A stretch of DNA of 64,000 bases from Rouxiella chamberiensis (lineage in GTDB: Bacteria > Pseudomonadota > Gammaproteobacteria > Enterobacterales > Enterobacteriaceae): positions 1,178,001 to 1,242,000 of the forward strand of contig NZ_CP114058.1 of assembly GCF_026967475.1 (NCBI RefSeq). The letters are read 5' to 3'. The position numbers and the translations under genes are program-made. Of this stretch, positions 9,783 to 19,051 are shown in pieces; positions within the stretch are counted from its first letter, which is position 1; each line of letters begins with the position of its first letter. A model generated the notes under the pieces. It was given only the letters and a program-made list of their open reading frames with translations, was not told where the DNA came from and did not search any database.

Positions 9783-10125
9783 AAGAACAGCGTGGCAAGA
9801 CGAAACTCTTTATTGGGAATCGTGTAGGTATGAGTTTTCTGTGGGAATGTCTTGCACCCTATTAAGCGTAGCCAAAGATTTCCGGCCTGCGTCCCTAACA
9901 ACCGTGTGGACTCTTGTTTTTTGACATAATCGGCAATTCGCTGCTTTTGCAGGCAGGATTTCAGACGTTATCGGTCTGATTTATCCGATAAATCCTTTTT
10001 TCGCCGTTTTTGTGAGCGAACGTCCCGTCGAGAGTGCAATCCCGACTTATCAATTGTTTGCCCAGCGGCTAACATAGGCAGATATTAAGGATGAAATGCC
10101 GCCCTCTGCTTGTGAGTCACGCCCG
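9783..10125. other. Divergent intergenic region between paoA and topB
   Basis: About 340 bases with no credible gene; it must hold the promoters of paoABC (leftward) and topB (rightward). TTGACA occurs in the middle (near 9920), but I see no convincing -10 at the right distance, so no promoter is called. Confidence 0.5.
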
Positions 10126-10467
10126 ATGCGCTTGTTTATTGCCGAAAAACCCAGCCTTGCCCGAGCGATTGCTGATGTCCTGCCGAAACCGCATAAACGT
10201 GGCGACGGGTATATTGCCTGCGGCAATCAGGATGTCGTGACCTGGTGTGTTGGACACTTGCTGGAGCAGGCGCAGCCTGACGCCTACAACAGCCGCTTTG
10301 CGCGCTGGTCGCTGGAAGACTTGCCGATTATTCCCGAAAAATGGCAGTTGCAGCCGCGTCCTTCCGTTGCCAAACAGTTGAATGTCATCAAAAGATTGCT
10401 GCTCGAGGCGCAGGAAGTGGTGCATGCCGGTGACCCCGACCGCGTACTGGTACGATGTTCTTATTGA
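10126..10467 (+). pseudogene. topB: 5' fragment of host topB, split by the mobile element
   Basis: Codons 1-106 of DNA topoisomerase III from ATG 10126 ([20 protein letters not shown]), including Toprim residues Glu7, Asp103 and Asp105 (AGDPDR). After Arg106 (CGC, 10441-10443) the sequence turns into element DNA, encoding VLVRCSY and a stop at 10465. The missing remainder resumes at 24766 with [13 protein letters not shown]. The truncated product of 113 residues lacks the catalytic tyrosine and cannot be active. The topB promoter upstream is intact and could read into the element, whose recombinase genes lie in the same direction. Confidence 0.95.
10445..10453 (+). repeat. Left terminal inverted repeat of the element
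   Basis: TACTGGTAC starts one base after host codon 106. Its partner at the right end, read on the minus strand, is TACTGTTAC: eight of nine positions match. Confidence 0.55.
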
Positions 10468-10524
10468 ATTAGATTGTTACGTCGATAATCTATGAACTTA
10501 TGAAATCATCCGGCAGGTACTCGT

Positions 10525-11853
10525 ATGAGCATCATTCTTTGGGAAGTTCCTGACTTTGTTGTTGACCAGAAGATTAATAGGGAAATTGATACTGATACTG
10601 GGGAGTTATCGGTAAATTTTGTAGGTGAAGGTCAGCATTTAGGAAAGCTGCCGCTATTATTTATGGAAGACGGTAGCAGTATCAGAGTCGCCAATAATTG
10701 GCTAATTCATTTGAAAGCTAATTTACGTAAAAAAGAGGTTAATACACAGGCTCAGGCATTGTTGCATTATTTTACCTTTCTCCATGATATTGGTATGTCA
10801 TGGGATGAAATGCCAATATCGCTCAGACTACGTCCTACCTATGCATTCCGTAAGCATTTACGAGAAATGTTCAAACAGGATGAATTGGCGCGCAGTACTG
10901 CTAATAGTTATATGGGATCGGTGATTAATTTTTATAAATTTTATCTGGCTCGCGATCACTTTTTTGCCTATCCTCCCTTTAAATATGAAGTGGTTCGGTT
11001 ACATAGAAATTCACCCCATGAATATATGAGAAATCATTTTATTCATGTTGATACCACGGATTTAAGATTAAAATTACCTAATGATACCCGACACTTTGGA
11101 CTATCACGAAAACTGGTTCCGATTAGCAGTAACGAATGGCAAATCGTTGAGTCTGTATATAAAATCCGTGGTTTAGGTGTTTCAACCAGTACAGGTGAGG
11201 GTAATGAGGTTCCACTATCAGAGGAATGTAAGTTAGCTATTGATCTTAGCCGATACTCTGGGCTTAGAAGATCGGAAATAATATCGTTAAGAGTAAAGCA
11301 AATTTATAAACCAGATACTGAACAGCTTAAGAAAAAATATCTGATCAATACTGAAGGCTTGCTGCTTGATCCTCGACAAGGCGTTAAAACTAAAAATGGT
11401 ACAATACGCACGGCTGAGATCCACTCTGAATTAATGCAGACTCTGTATGATTATATTAATTCATCCAGATATATTAAGCGTAGAAATAGATATCAAGAGC
11501 GTTATCCTGAACATAAAGATAACCCACCATTGTTGCTCAATCAAAATGGTAAACCCTATGCCGCTAAAACACTGGATGCCAGATGGTGTGAAATCAGAAA
11601 TGCGGTTAGAAAAGAGTTACCCAACTTTAGTCATAAATTTCATAATTTACGTTCAACCTATGCAGTAGAAAGGCTAAAAGAATTATTGAATGCTGGGTTG
11701 AAGGAGGGTAAAGCGCTTGATTATCTGCAATCAATGATGGGACATAAAAGTAGAGCGACCTTACTGGGTTACCTAAAATTCTGTGAGGAAGAAACAATGA
11801 AAGCTAATGAAGTGCATGAGAAAGCATTGAATATTATTCTCAAGAGTGATTAA
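10525..11853 (+). CDS. Tyrosine recombinase 1 of the element (TnpA-like)
   Basis: Site-specific integrase of 442 residues with the phage-integrase catalytic set. The first Arg lies in DLSRYSGLRRSEIISLRV, the HxxR box in HKFHNLRSTYAV, and the second His plus nucleophile Tyr in MMGHKSRATLLGYLKF. An N-terminal core-binding SAM-like domain (about residues 60-140) precedes the catalytic half. ATG 10525 follows a GGCAGG stretch. It is the first gene inside the left end and is followed five bases later by recombinase 2. Role inferred: DNA cleavage and strand exchange at element ends and target. No frameshift. Confidence 0.9.
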   Translation: MSIILWEVPDFVVDQKINREIDTDTGELSVNFVGEGQHLGKLPLLFMEDGSSIRVANNWLIHLKANLRKKEVNTQAQALLHYFTFLHDIGMSWDEMPISLRLRPTYAFRKHLREMFKQDELARSTANSYMGSVINFYKFYLARDHFFAYPPFKYEVVRLHRNSPHEYMRNHFIHVDTTDLRLKLPNDTRHFGLSRKLVPISSNEWQIVESVYKIRGLGVSTSTGEGNEVPLSEECKLAIDLSRYSGLRRSEIISLRVKQIYKPDTEQLKKKYLINTEGLLLDPRQGVKTKNGTIRTAEIHSELMQTLYDYINSSRYIKRRNRYQERYPEHKDNPPLLLNQNGKPYAAKTLDARWCEIRNAVRKELPNFSHKFHNLRSTYAVERLKELLNAGLKEGKALDYLQSMMGHKSRATLLGYLKFCEEETMKANEVHEKALNIILKSD

Positions 11854-11858
11854 TAATT

Positions 11859-13643
11859 ATGGCATTTTTAAAAGAGAATAAACGCAAAACAGTAACATCA
11901 TCGTTTATTGATACGGATACAATAATTAATATTAATTTACGGGATCAATCCATCACTGATGGCCATGGTACTGCGAACTTCGAACGTTTGTTATATAAAC
12001 ACTGTCCTGTTTTAGCTATGAAGGAGCGGCGTGTTACTATATCTGTTAATCAACCAGATCTTATTGATGCAAACAGAAGAGAACTCGTAGTACGTATTTG
12101 TAATACAATTCACTCTTTAGATGTTACAGATAGAACGAAGATCAATATTTTTAATGAGACTGTACGCTTTATCCGAATGGTTGACGAGCAAGATATTAAT
12201 CAGATTTTTTGCATTGATTCTGTCAGCTTATATATAAAGAGCCTTACAGAAGCTTACCGGAGTGGGCACAAAGGGAAAACATTATCTGGCAGACAAAATT
12301 CACTTAAAGCGTTGCTGATGGGGTTAGACCCTGATCTTTTTAAACAATGTAAAAATATCTTCATTACATTCCCTGCTGACACTCAGAACATTTTACCCTA
12401 TACAGATGATGAACTAAAAGAGTTGGTTTCAGCCCTGTATATAATCTATGATGATTATTGTTTGCATATTGAAAGTGGTACTGAACCTGATATCTTTCCT
12501 CTTTATAGCGTAAAAGATCTAAAGGGTATTTATCGATATAGACATAACTTATCAACAGAAAGAACGGTATCATATAATAACAGTGATACAGTATGGATAA
12601 GTGACCTAGTGCGAGCGGCCTATTTTATTAGTTGTTTTTATACTGGCGCAAACGCCACATCTTTGTTAAAAATGAAATTGTCAGATCTTACTGATGAACC
12701 ATTTAAAGACCTTGCAAGGAAAGTATTTAAACTGAGTGTTAAAAAAGGAAGGCAGTCTGGCCGAATCAATGAAATTGATGTGGGCTTTACCAGAGAAGCA
12801 CGTATATTTTTTGAAAAGTGGATCGTGATAAGTAAAATAATAAATCACGATAAAAATGGATTTTTATTTCCAAATCCTACTAACGATAAAAATTCCTATA
12901 TGACAGGTAACAGCACTGGCATTTTAAATAAAATTTTTGTAGACCTTGGTTTACCTGCCTTAAGAAGCCAGCGCTTTAGAAAAACTAAAGCTTCATTAAT
13001 TATGAGAGCTACAGAGAGTGTGTTCTTTGTTTCTCAGGGGCTCAATAATTCCGTTGAAACGGTCGCAAAACATTATGCAGATGGTAACCCTGTTACCACT
13101 GAGTTCTCACTGGCTTCCGCGCTGTATATTCGAGAGCAGACTGCCTTGGGAAAACCTCTAGATAAGGCTATTACTGAGAGTGCATTCCTTTACCACGACC
13201 CACTAAAAGAAGGTGAAGCCAGTAAAGAATTTAAAAAACTGACTAATGGCTTAAGATGCGGTGGAGCATTTAAAGATAAGGCTATAAAAGTTAAAGAGGC
13301 TTTGGTTAAAAATGGCTTGGCTGAATCCCATGATGTCGTAGCTTGCCATAAGTTTCTTGAATGTTTTGGGTGCAAGCATCACGCTATTATCGCAGAGGTC
13401 GATGATATTTGGCTTTTACTCTCATTTAACGATGTGATTCTGGATTCTGTCACAAGACCAGCAATTAACTCCCGCCCATCAAACTTACTGAACAAAGTGA
13501 ATAATACTATTCAGATCATCATTGAACGAATGAAAACGGAGCATAATGCGGTATACAATGAAGCCTATGATAAATATTTGAATGGAATGCACCCCATTTG
13601 GCAGGATGTGAATGATCTAGAATTGATGCTGGGTATTTACTGA
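11859..13643 (+). CDS. Tyrosine recombinase 2 of the element (TnpB-like)
   Basis: Protein of 594 residues related to the middle, longer recombinase of recombinase-trio elements. The region AYFISCFYTGANATSLLKMKL aligns with the first catalytic Arg box of integrases, but Arg is not at its usual place (TGANATS instead of TGxRxSE). RSQRFRKTKASLIM and VETVAKHYAD occupy the HxxR and Tyr regions. The C-terminal part has a Cys/His-rich patch (ACHKFLECFGCKHH) that could bind zinc. It may be a degenerate or regulatory partner. Its stop overlaps the next start (TGATG at 13641-13645), so the trio is translationally coupled. Confidence 0.8.
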   Translation: MAFLKENKRKTVTSSFIDTDTIININLRDQSITDGHGTANFERLLYKHCPVLAMKERRVTISVNQPDLIDANRRELVVRICNTIHSLDVTDRTKINIFNETVRFIRMVDEQDINQIFCIDSVSLYIKSLTEAYRSGHKGKTLSGRQNSLKALLMGLDPDLFKQCKNIFITFPADTQNILPYTDDELKELVSALYIIYDDYCLHIESGTEPDIFPLYSVKDLKGIYRYRHNLSTERTVSYNNSDTVWISDLVRAAYFISCFYTGANATSLLKMKLSDLTDEPFKDLARKVFKLSVKKGRQSGRINEIDVGFTREARIFFEKWIVISKIINHDKNGFLFPNPTNDKNSYMTGNSTGILNKIFVDLGLPALRSQRFRKTKASLIMRATESVFFVSQGLNNSVETVAKHYADGNPVTTEFSLASALYIREQTALGKPLDKAITESAFLYHDPLKEGEASKEFKKLTNGLRCGGAFKDKAIKVKEALVKNGLAESHDVVACHKFLECFGCKHHAIIAEVDDIWLLLSFNDVILDSVTRPAINSRPSNLLNKVNNTIQIIIERMKTEHNAVYNEAYDKYLNGMHPIWQDVNDLELMLGIY

Positions 13644-15504
13644 TGAAAAAAGCGCTGGAATTTATTGATGGCAATAATACTTATGATGCTCTGATTGTTT
13701 CTTTTGATACTGAAGGTCGTCCATATAGTCACTATGCTTCTGATGATTGGTATTTATGGTCATTAGGTTTTAACATTTCTTTCTCTAGATTATCTGGTTC
13801 GTTCAAATCAACAGTAAAATATTTAGTTTATAAGGTCATATCAAATAATAGCTTAAAGTCAAAAAAAGTGCGGTTAAAAGCATTATTGAAGGCGCTGTCA
13901 TTTTTGAAAAATGTATAACAATATGCAATGGTACATCATATAGCGTTATTGATAATGATGATTTTTTCAGACGGTTACTAGTTGAGGCTAAAAATAAGAG
14001 GTTGAAGTTCAAAACATGGAAAAACAACCTTATATTCTTATCTCATTTGTACAACGCAGATATAATAAAAAGAGAGATAAAAAATCATGAAGAGTTAGCT
14101 ATGTATTTATCAGTAAGTGGTACATTAGTCTCGCAAGCCGTGTGTATTCCAGAATCTATTGCGTCCAGATATTATAGTGAGGCATTGAAAGTTATTGAAA
14201 CTTATCACCCTTACAGAAATGAAATATCTTCATGCTATAATGATTTCGTGTCCGGATATTTTGAATCATCAAAACATTATGATTCTAATCGTTCAGCAAG
14301 AAGATATGCACTTAAGAATATTAAAAATCTACCAAAAAATATTAATATTCAATTTGACTATGGTGGTTCATGGTTATCCTGGCTCAGAGGAGCCTGTTAC
14401 ACCGTGATTGCGGCATTTACAGGTTGCCGGGATGGTGAGATAAAGTCTTTTAGGATTGATTCCTATCAAGAGAAAAAATACGCAGGTATGATCGTGCCTG
14501 TCTTACATGGTCTAGATACTAAGCCTAATTTGGGTGGTGTGGTACGACATACTTCATGGGTGACGATACCGAGTGTCAAAAAAGCAATCGAACTGCTTTG
14601 GGATGCATTTAGCTTTGCGCGTGAAAAGTGGAGAGAAAGAGCGGAATCAATAGCACATCCTGATGAAAAAAATGTTTTTCTTGAAAAGGTCGATAGCTTA
14701 TTTGTTACGCTCCCCTATATGCGGGGACATCGACCTGATGCTGGAAAACAATCATTGGCTCATTCTCTTAACACCTTCGTTAAATCCGTGGGATATCGTG
14801 CCACAAAGGATGACGTTCAAGAGTTCGACTTATTAAATCCATCCAGAAAAGGTGAGCTTAAAATAGGACAGATACTGAAAGTCCATCCTCATGCATTTCG
14901 TCGAACTTTTGCTGTTTATTTGGTGCGTAATAAGTTGGCCTCTCTGCTGGATATTAAGTATCAGTTTAAGCATATGAATATGACCATGACATCCTGGTAT
15001 GCCAATCAGGCTAATATCGCTTCTTATGTTGATATGATGATTGATAAAGATCTCCAGGATGAAATTGCAGGTGAGAATCTAAACCATATGACAGATGTTT
15101 TTTATCATTTTTATAATGAAGCTGAAACTTTAGCAGGGCATGAAGGAAAAAGAATAAAAAACCTTCGGTCTGAGGGCGACACGCGTATTTACTTAAGCCG
15201 AGAAGAGATTCGCAAACAAGTTCAAGATGGGCAGCTTTCTCTTGTTGAACATCCAGGCGGCTATTGTACGAATCCAAATTGTGATCGTATTTGCGATATG
15301 ACGACCTGTCAGTACAAAATTGTGACTAAAGAGCAAGCTAAATCACTGATTCTGATTAGAGAACAGTTAATAACAAAATATAATCTGATTGCCACTGCCG
15401 GATTTGATATGCCGAATGTCACTTCAAAGTTCTTCTATGGAATTAAGGCTATTGAGCAGGTCTTATCCGAGCATCATTTTGATTATGTTTCTTTTAAGAA
15501 ATAG
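13643..15504 (+). CDS. Tyrosine recombinase 3 of the element, frameshifted near 13878
   Basis: One gene of about 620 residues that appears as two frames. The first 75 or so codons (MKKALEFIDGNNTYDALIV) continue in the +2 frame as SIIEGAVIFEKCITICNG if the A run at 13876-13879 had one more A. Catalytic features: FTGCRDGEIKSFRID (first Arg), HPHAFRRTFAVYL (HxxR) and QFKHMNMTMTSWYAN (second His and Tyr). A Cys-rich segment, GGYCTNPNCDRICDMTTCQYK, near the C-terminus may form a zinc site. The break is most likely a homopolymer read error. Confidence 0.85.
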
Positions 15505-15515
15505 GACACTTATTT

Positions 15516-15991
15516 ATGATTGATGAAGAAACGCTCACTGAGCGAGGTAAACTAACGATAATCAGGCTTGAACGGGCTCTTGAGCGTTTATTAAACGGCG
15601 TTCCGGAACGGACTCCCCACGATGGGCGAGTCAGTCTGAGTCGTATCAATCAGGAAGCAGGTCTCGGTTCGGGGGCATCTACTATTACGATGAGTTTGTC
15701 CAGAAAGCTAAAAGAGCTATTCACGAAAGAAAGCTCGACAACGCAGTGTCTACTATCGAGTCAGGTAAAGCCTCGGTGGATAAAATGCGCGTACAAAGGG
15801 ACAAAGAACGGGAGTTAAAAGAGCGTTACAGGTCTCAACGAGACGATATCAAAGCCTTCTGCGATAAGATTATTGCTAAAAATGCTCAGTTAGAATTCTC
15901 TTTGTTCGAAGCATTAGATAAGATCGAGGATCTGGAAAGGGAAGTATCGGCACTCAAGGTTGTTGATATAAGTAGCAGGAGAAGTCAGTGA
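15516..15991 (+). CDS. Small coiled-coil accessory protein of the recombinase trio (TnpC-like)
   Basis: About 158 residues after correcting one frameshift in the G run at 15671-15675 (five G; six would give GLGSGGIYYYDEFVQKAK). The N-terminal half looks like a small helical DNA-binding domain (DGRVSLSRINQEAGLGSG). The C-terminal half is a charged coiled coil (RVQRDKERELKERYRSQR, LEFSLFEALDKIEDLEREV). Size, position after the recombinases and coiled coil recall TnpC of Tn554, which affects frequency and orientation of transposition; function here is inferred. Its stop overlaps the GTG start of the element topB. Confidence 0.7.
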
Positions 15992-17910
15992 TTTTGTACA
16001 TAGCTGAAAAACCGAGTGTTGGCAGGGCAGTTGCTGATGTTCTGCCGAAACCACATCAAAAAGGGGACGGGTTTATTAGAACCGCAAACGGTGATGTGGT
16101 GACTTGGTGTATTGGCCATTTACTCGAACAGGCTGAGCCTGATGCCTATAACCCTGACTTTAAAAAGTGGCGCAGGGAGCATTTACCCATCGTGCCAATA
16201 GAGTGGAAACACTCGGTAAAACCTGCCACGCAGAAGCAATTTAACGTTATAAAAAAATTGATTAACGAAGCCGATGTGCTGGTCAATATGGGCGACCCCG
16301 ATAGGGTCGGGCAAATTCTGGTTGATGAGATCATCAATTATTGCGGTGTCCCAAAAGAGAAGCGTGAAGCAGCCAAGCGCTGTTTAATTAACGATATGAA
16401 CGCCGATGCTATCCAACGGGCGCTAAATGACCTGCGTAGAAATATCGACTTCATACCTCTGGCTACCTCAGCATTAGCGCGTGCACGCGCTGACTGGCTC
16501 TATGGTATCAATATGACCCGTTTATGTACCTTACGGGGACAGTCATCGGGTTATAACGGTGTGCTATCTGTAGGACGGGTACAGACGCCGGTATTAGGTT
16601 TGGTCGTTAATCGTGATTTAGAAATCGAGAATTTTGTCTCTAAACCCTTCTATGACGTGGTTATCGATCTTAAAACCGATAAAGACCAAATTTATACGGC
16701 AAAATGGAAACCAAGTGCCGCCTGTGAACCCTATATGGATGAAGAGGGGCGACTGGTGCTGAAAAAGCTGGCTGAAACCGTATTGAAGAAGGTAACAGGC
16801 CAGCCAGGAACTGTGGTTGCGGTAACTGAAGAACCGGGCGAAACAAGCCCCGCCATTACCCTATAACTTGTCCGCACTGCAAATCGATGCTTCCAGACGT
16901 TTTAATCTCAATGCCCAGAAGACGCTCGATGTGTGCCAGCAGCTCTATGAGAAACATAAGTTGATTACTTATCCTCGTTCAGATTGTCGCTATCTACCCA
17001 GCGGACACTTTGGCGATACACATAGAGTCACCCAAGCGGTCGCTAAAACTGTTCCTGGACTGGCGACAGCTGTTGAAATTGCCGATCTGGCAGTCAAATC
17101 TAAGGCGTGGAATGATGATAAGGTCAGTGCGCACCATGCCATTATTCCGACCAGTCGTGGGGTTGATACGAATCGTCTATCGCTTGATGAGCAGAACATC
17201 TATGAATTGGTCGCCAGACAGTATCTGATGCAGTTTTATCCACCTTTTCAATATCAGGAAAAGCAGATCGATACCGAAGTGGGTGGCGGCTTGTTTATCA
17301 GCAGGCAAAAAGAAGTTGTTGATAAAGGCTGGAAAGCATTATTACCCGAGCGGAAATCATCTTCTGAAGATCCAGAGTTCTCAGCCGTAAGGTTGCCAGA
17401 GGTTATCAAAGGGGAGGGGGTAGTTTGTGTTGATGGCAAGCTAGATGAAAAGCAAACCTCGCCGCCACGTCACTTTACCGATGCCTCTTTGCTATCAGCG
17501 ATGACTGGAATTGCCAGATACGTCACCGATAGAGCGATCAAAAAGGTACTTAGAGAGACCGATGGCTTGGGAACAGAAGCGACCCGAGCAGGTATCATTG
17601 AATTACTGTTTAAGCGTGACTATTTGACCAAAAAAGGCAAAGAAATTCATGCTACGGATATTGGCCGCAGGTTGATACTATCTCTGCCAGAAGCTATGAC
17701 AAAGCCTGATATGACGGCACATTGGGAGTCACAGCTAGAAGCGATTTCTGAGAAAAAATTAAGTATGGTCAGTTTATGCAACCTATGGTTGATGGTTTAC
17801 ATGTGTTTATTCATCAGGTCGATAATATCCGTTTTAACGGGCTTAGAGGCTTAGGTAAGGCTCCACGAAAAATTGCGATGCAGAAAAAACAGGTAAAACG
17901 GCAACAATAA
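15988..17910 (+). CDS. topB: Element-borne DNA topoisomerase III with E107V, two homopolymer frameshifts
   Basis: Second full-length TopB (about 640 residues; E. coli 653), starting at GTG 15988 (MILYIAEKPSVGRAVADVLP). Toprim residues Glu7, Asp103 and Asp105 are present, but the motif reads GDPDRVGQ, with Val107 in place of the normally invariant Glu. The active-site Tyr is intact in [15 protein letters not shown], and [18 protein letters not shown] follows. Two frameshifts lie at 16848-16851 (one C too many) and 17753-17758 (one A too few); correcting both gives a continuous frame ending QKKQVKRQQ. Since core host genes show the same error type, the gene may be intact. It probably replaces the split host topB. 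Its G+C looks higher than that of the surrounding cargo. Confidence 0.9.
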
Positions 17911-17997
17911 CGAGTTGTGCATCTTTAAATATGGCTATCACATTAATTAGTGCCGGAGATAATCGTCCTTGCGCATGGTAAAGTATTGTTTGGAATG

Positions 17998-18025
17998 GGA
18001 TGCCAGTTAGTTGGCATCCTTCTTT
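17998..18025 (+). terminator. Terminator after the element topB
   Basis: Eight-base-pair stem GGATGCCA-GTTAGT-TGGCATCC followed by TTCTTTC. It lies about 90 bases after the topB stop and just before the convergent gene at 18028. Confidence 0.75.
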
Positions 18026-18027
18026 CC

Positions 18028-18501
18028 CTACATGGATAACAGCTGGTTAATTGCTCTAATTGTACCATTTAACTGGTTAAATTTTTCAGCAGTATCTTTC
18101 TGTAGTTTCGTGATTTTAAGCTTTTCTTGTGGGATTTTTTCTAATAACTCCCTGTAAGCTTGCAGTTCGTAGCGAATCAGCAATAGATCTTTTTCTAATG
18201 CTTTCTTTTCTGAAGAAAGCATGCAGTTACCGTCATTAGCTTGATGAAATAATGATGGATTTGTGACTTCTGACGAAAATTTGTAGATTATATTTTTGAT
18301 ACTACCACTCGAGATGACAAGTCCTTGCATCTTCAACTGATGAACACCACGATCAACCAATCCAGTAGCCTGTATTCTAGACAATTTTATCTCTTTAATT
18401 GCTATATTAATCAAATGGTTACGTGAAATTTTATTATGGTTTATCTGGGCTAAAACCCGACCAAATTTTTTACTGATCTTAAATGAAATCCTACAGGTCA
18501 T
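18028..18501 (-). CDS. Unrecognised protein with basic N-terminus and C-terminal coiled coil
   Basis: Protein of about 157 residues from ATG 18501 (MTCRISFKISKKFGRVLAQ); an upstream GTG at 18522 would add seven. I do not recognise a family. Residues about 20-65 (NHLINIAIKEIKLSRIQATG through GVHQLKMQGLV) look like a small helical, winged-helix-like domain, and about 95-157 form a charged coiled coil (EKKALEKDLLLIRYELQAY onward). It is divergent from the XRE regulator, with two operator-like palindromes between them, so it is probably co-regulated or a partner regulator. No frameshift. Confidence 0.6.
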   Translation of the reverse strand: MTCRISFKISKKFGRVLAQINHNKISRNHLINIAIKEIKLSRIQATGLVDRGVHQLKMQGLVISSGSIKNIIYKFSSEVTNPSLFHQANDGNCMLSSEKKALEKDLLLIRYELQAYRELLEKIPQEKLKITKLQKDTAEKFNQLNGTIRAINQLLSM

Positions 18502-18527
18502 ATCTACAAAAGCTCTTAACACTAATA

Positions 18528-18542
18528 CTTAGGATTGCTAAG
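18528..18542. promoter_or_regulatory. Operator-like palindrome 1 (CTTAG-N5-CTAAG)
   Basis: CTTAGGATTGCTAAG. It shares both half-sites with a second copy centred 34 bases away; together they fill the gap between divergent regulator genes. Likely binding sites for the adjacent XRE-type regulator (inference). Confidence 0.6.
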
Positions 18543-18561
18543 TATACAGGAGTGCGAGAAA

Positions 18562-18576
18562 CTTAGACAATCTAAG
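18562..18576. promoter_or_regulatory. Operator-like palindrome 2 (CTTAG-N5-CTAAG)
   Basis: CTTAGACAATCTAAG; read on the other strand it is CTTAGATTGTCTAAG, close to site 1. The spacing of 34 bases, about three helical turns, puts both sites on the same DNA face. It lies 19 bases before the regulator start. Confidence 0.6.
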
Positions 18577-18594
18577 CTACTGAGACGCTATGTG

Positions 18595-18912
18595 ATGAAA
18601 AAGATTTGCAAAAAAACCCAATACCAGAGCGCCTTAGGCAGGCCAGAAAAAAGCCGGCATATCCCAAAAGGATTTGGGGGTGAAGGCTGGAATGGATGAA
18701 GGATCAGCCAGTGGTCGTATGAATCATTACGAGAAAGGTCGGCATGCTCCTGATATTGAAACATTACGTAAGATAGGAACAATACTGAATGTTCCTCTGA
18801 GTTACTTTTTTGTGAAGATGAGCTAAGTGCTGAGATGGTGACTCTTTTTCAAGATTTGAATGAAAATGAAAAAAATAACATTATCCAAATACTTCGTGGA
18901 GATAAGAAATGA
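18595..18912 (+). CDS. XRE-family helix-turn-helix regulator, frameshifted
   Basis: About 106 residues after correction, reading NPIPERLRQARKKAG, ISQKDLGVKAGMDEGSASG, RMNHYEKGRHAPDIETL, then NVPLSYFFCEDELSAEMV. This is the compact HTH_3/XRE family with recognition helix around the Asp-Glu-Gly-Ser-Ala-Ser segment and a short acidic tail. Runs at 18610-18616 (A7), 18647-18652 (A6) and 18806-18811 (T6) each seem one base short; a TTG start at 18605 would avoid the first correction. It probably binds the two palindromes just upstream and controls itself, the divergent gene and perhaps the cassette downstream. Confidence 0.75.
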
Positions 18913-19051
18913 ATTGTTATTTTTCTCGCTCAATGACAATATATTAGCATTGAAATGTAATGTGTTTAAACATGGAACTTATCAGCTTTGACTGAACATC
19001 GATAAGGTTATTTACCTATTATCTGGATAAACCTGTGAAAGAAGAACTTTT

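Noticed and set aside
10444..10467. VLVRCSY tail as a functional short TopB form
   Set aside because: The tail is element end sequence read by chance; the product lacks the catalytic tyrosine domain.
13836..14027. Minus-strand small gene in the element
   Set aside because: It overlaps the corrected recombinase 3 frame and has no ribosome site or family signal.
15988..17910. Element topB called a decayed pseudogene because of two frameshifts
   Set aside because: The same homopolymer errors occur in essential host genes of this window, and both breaks are repaired by single-base changes.
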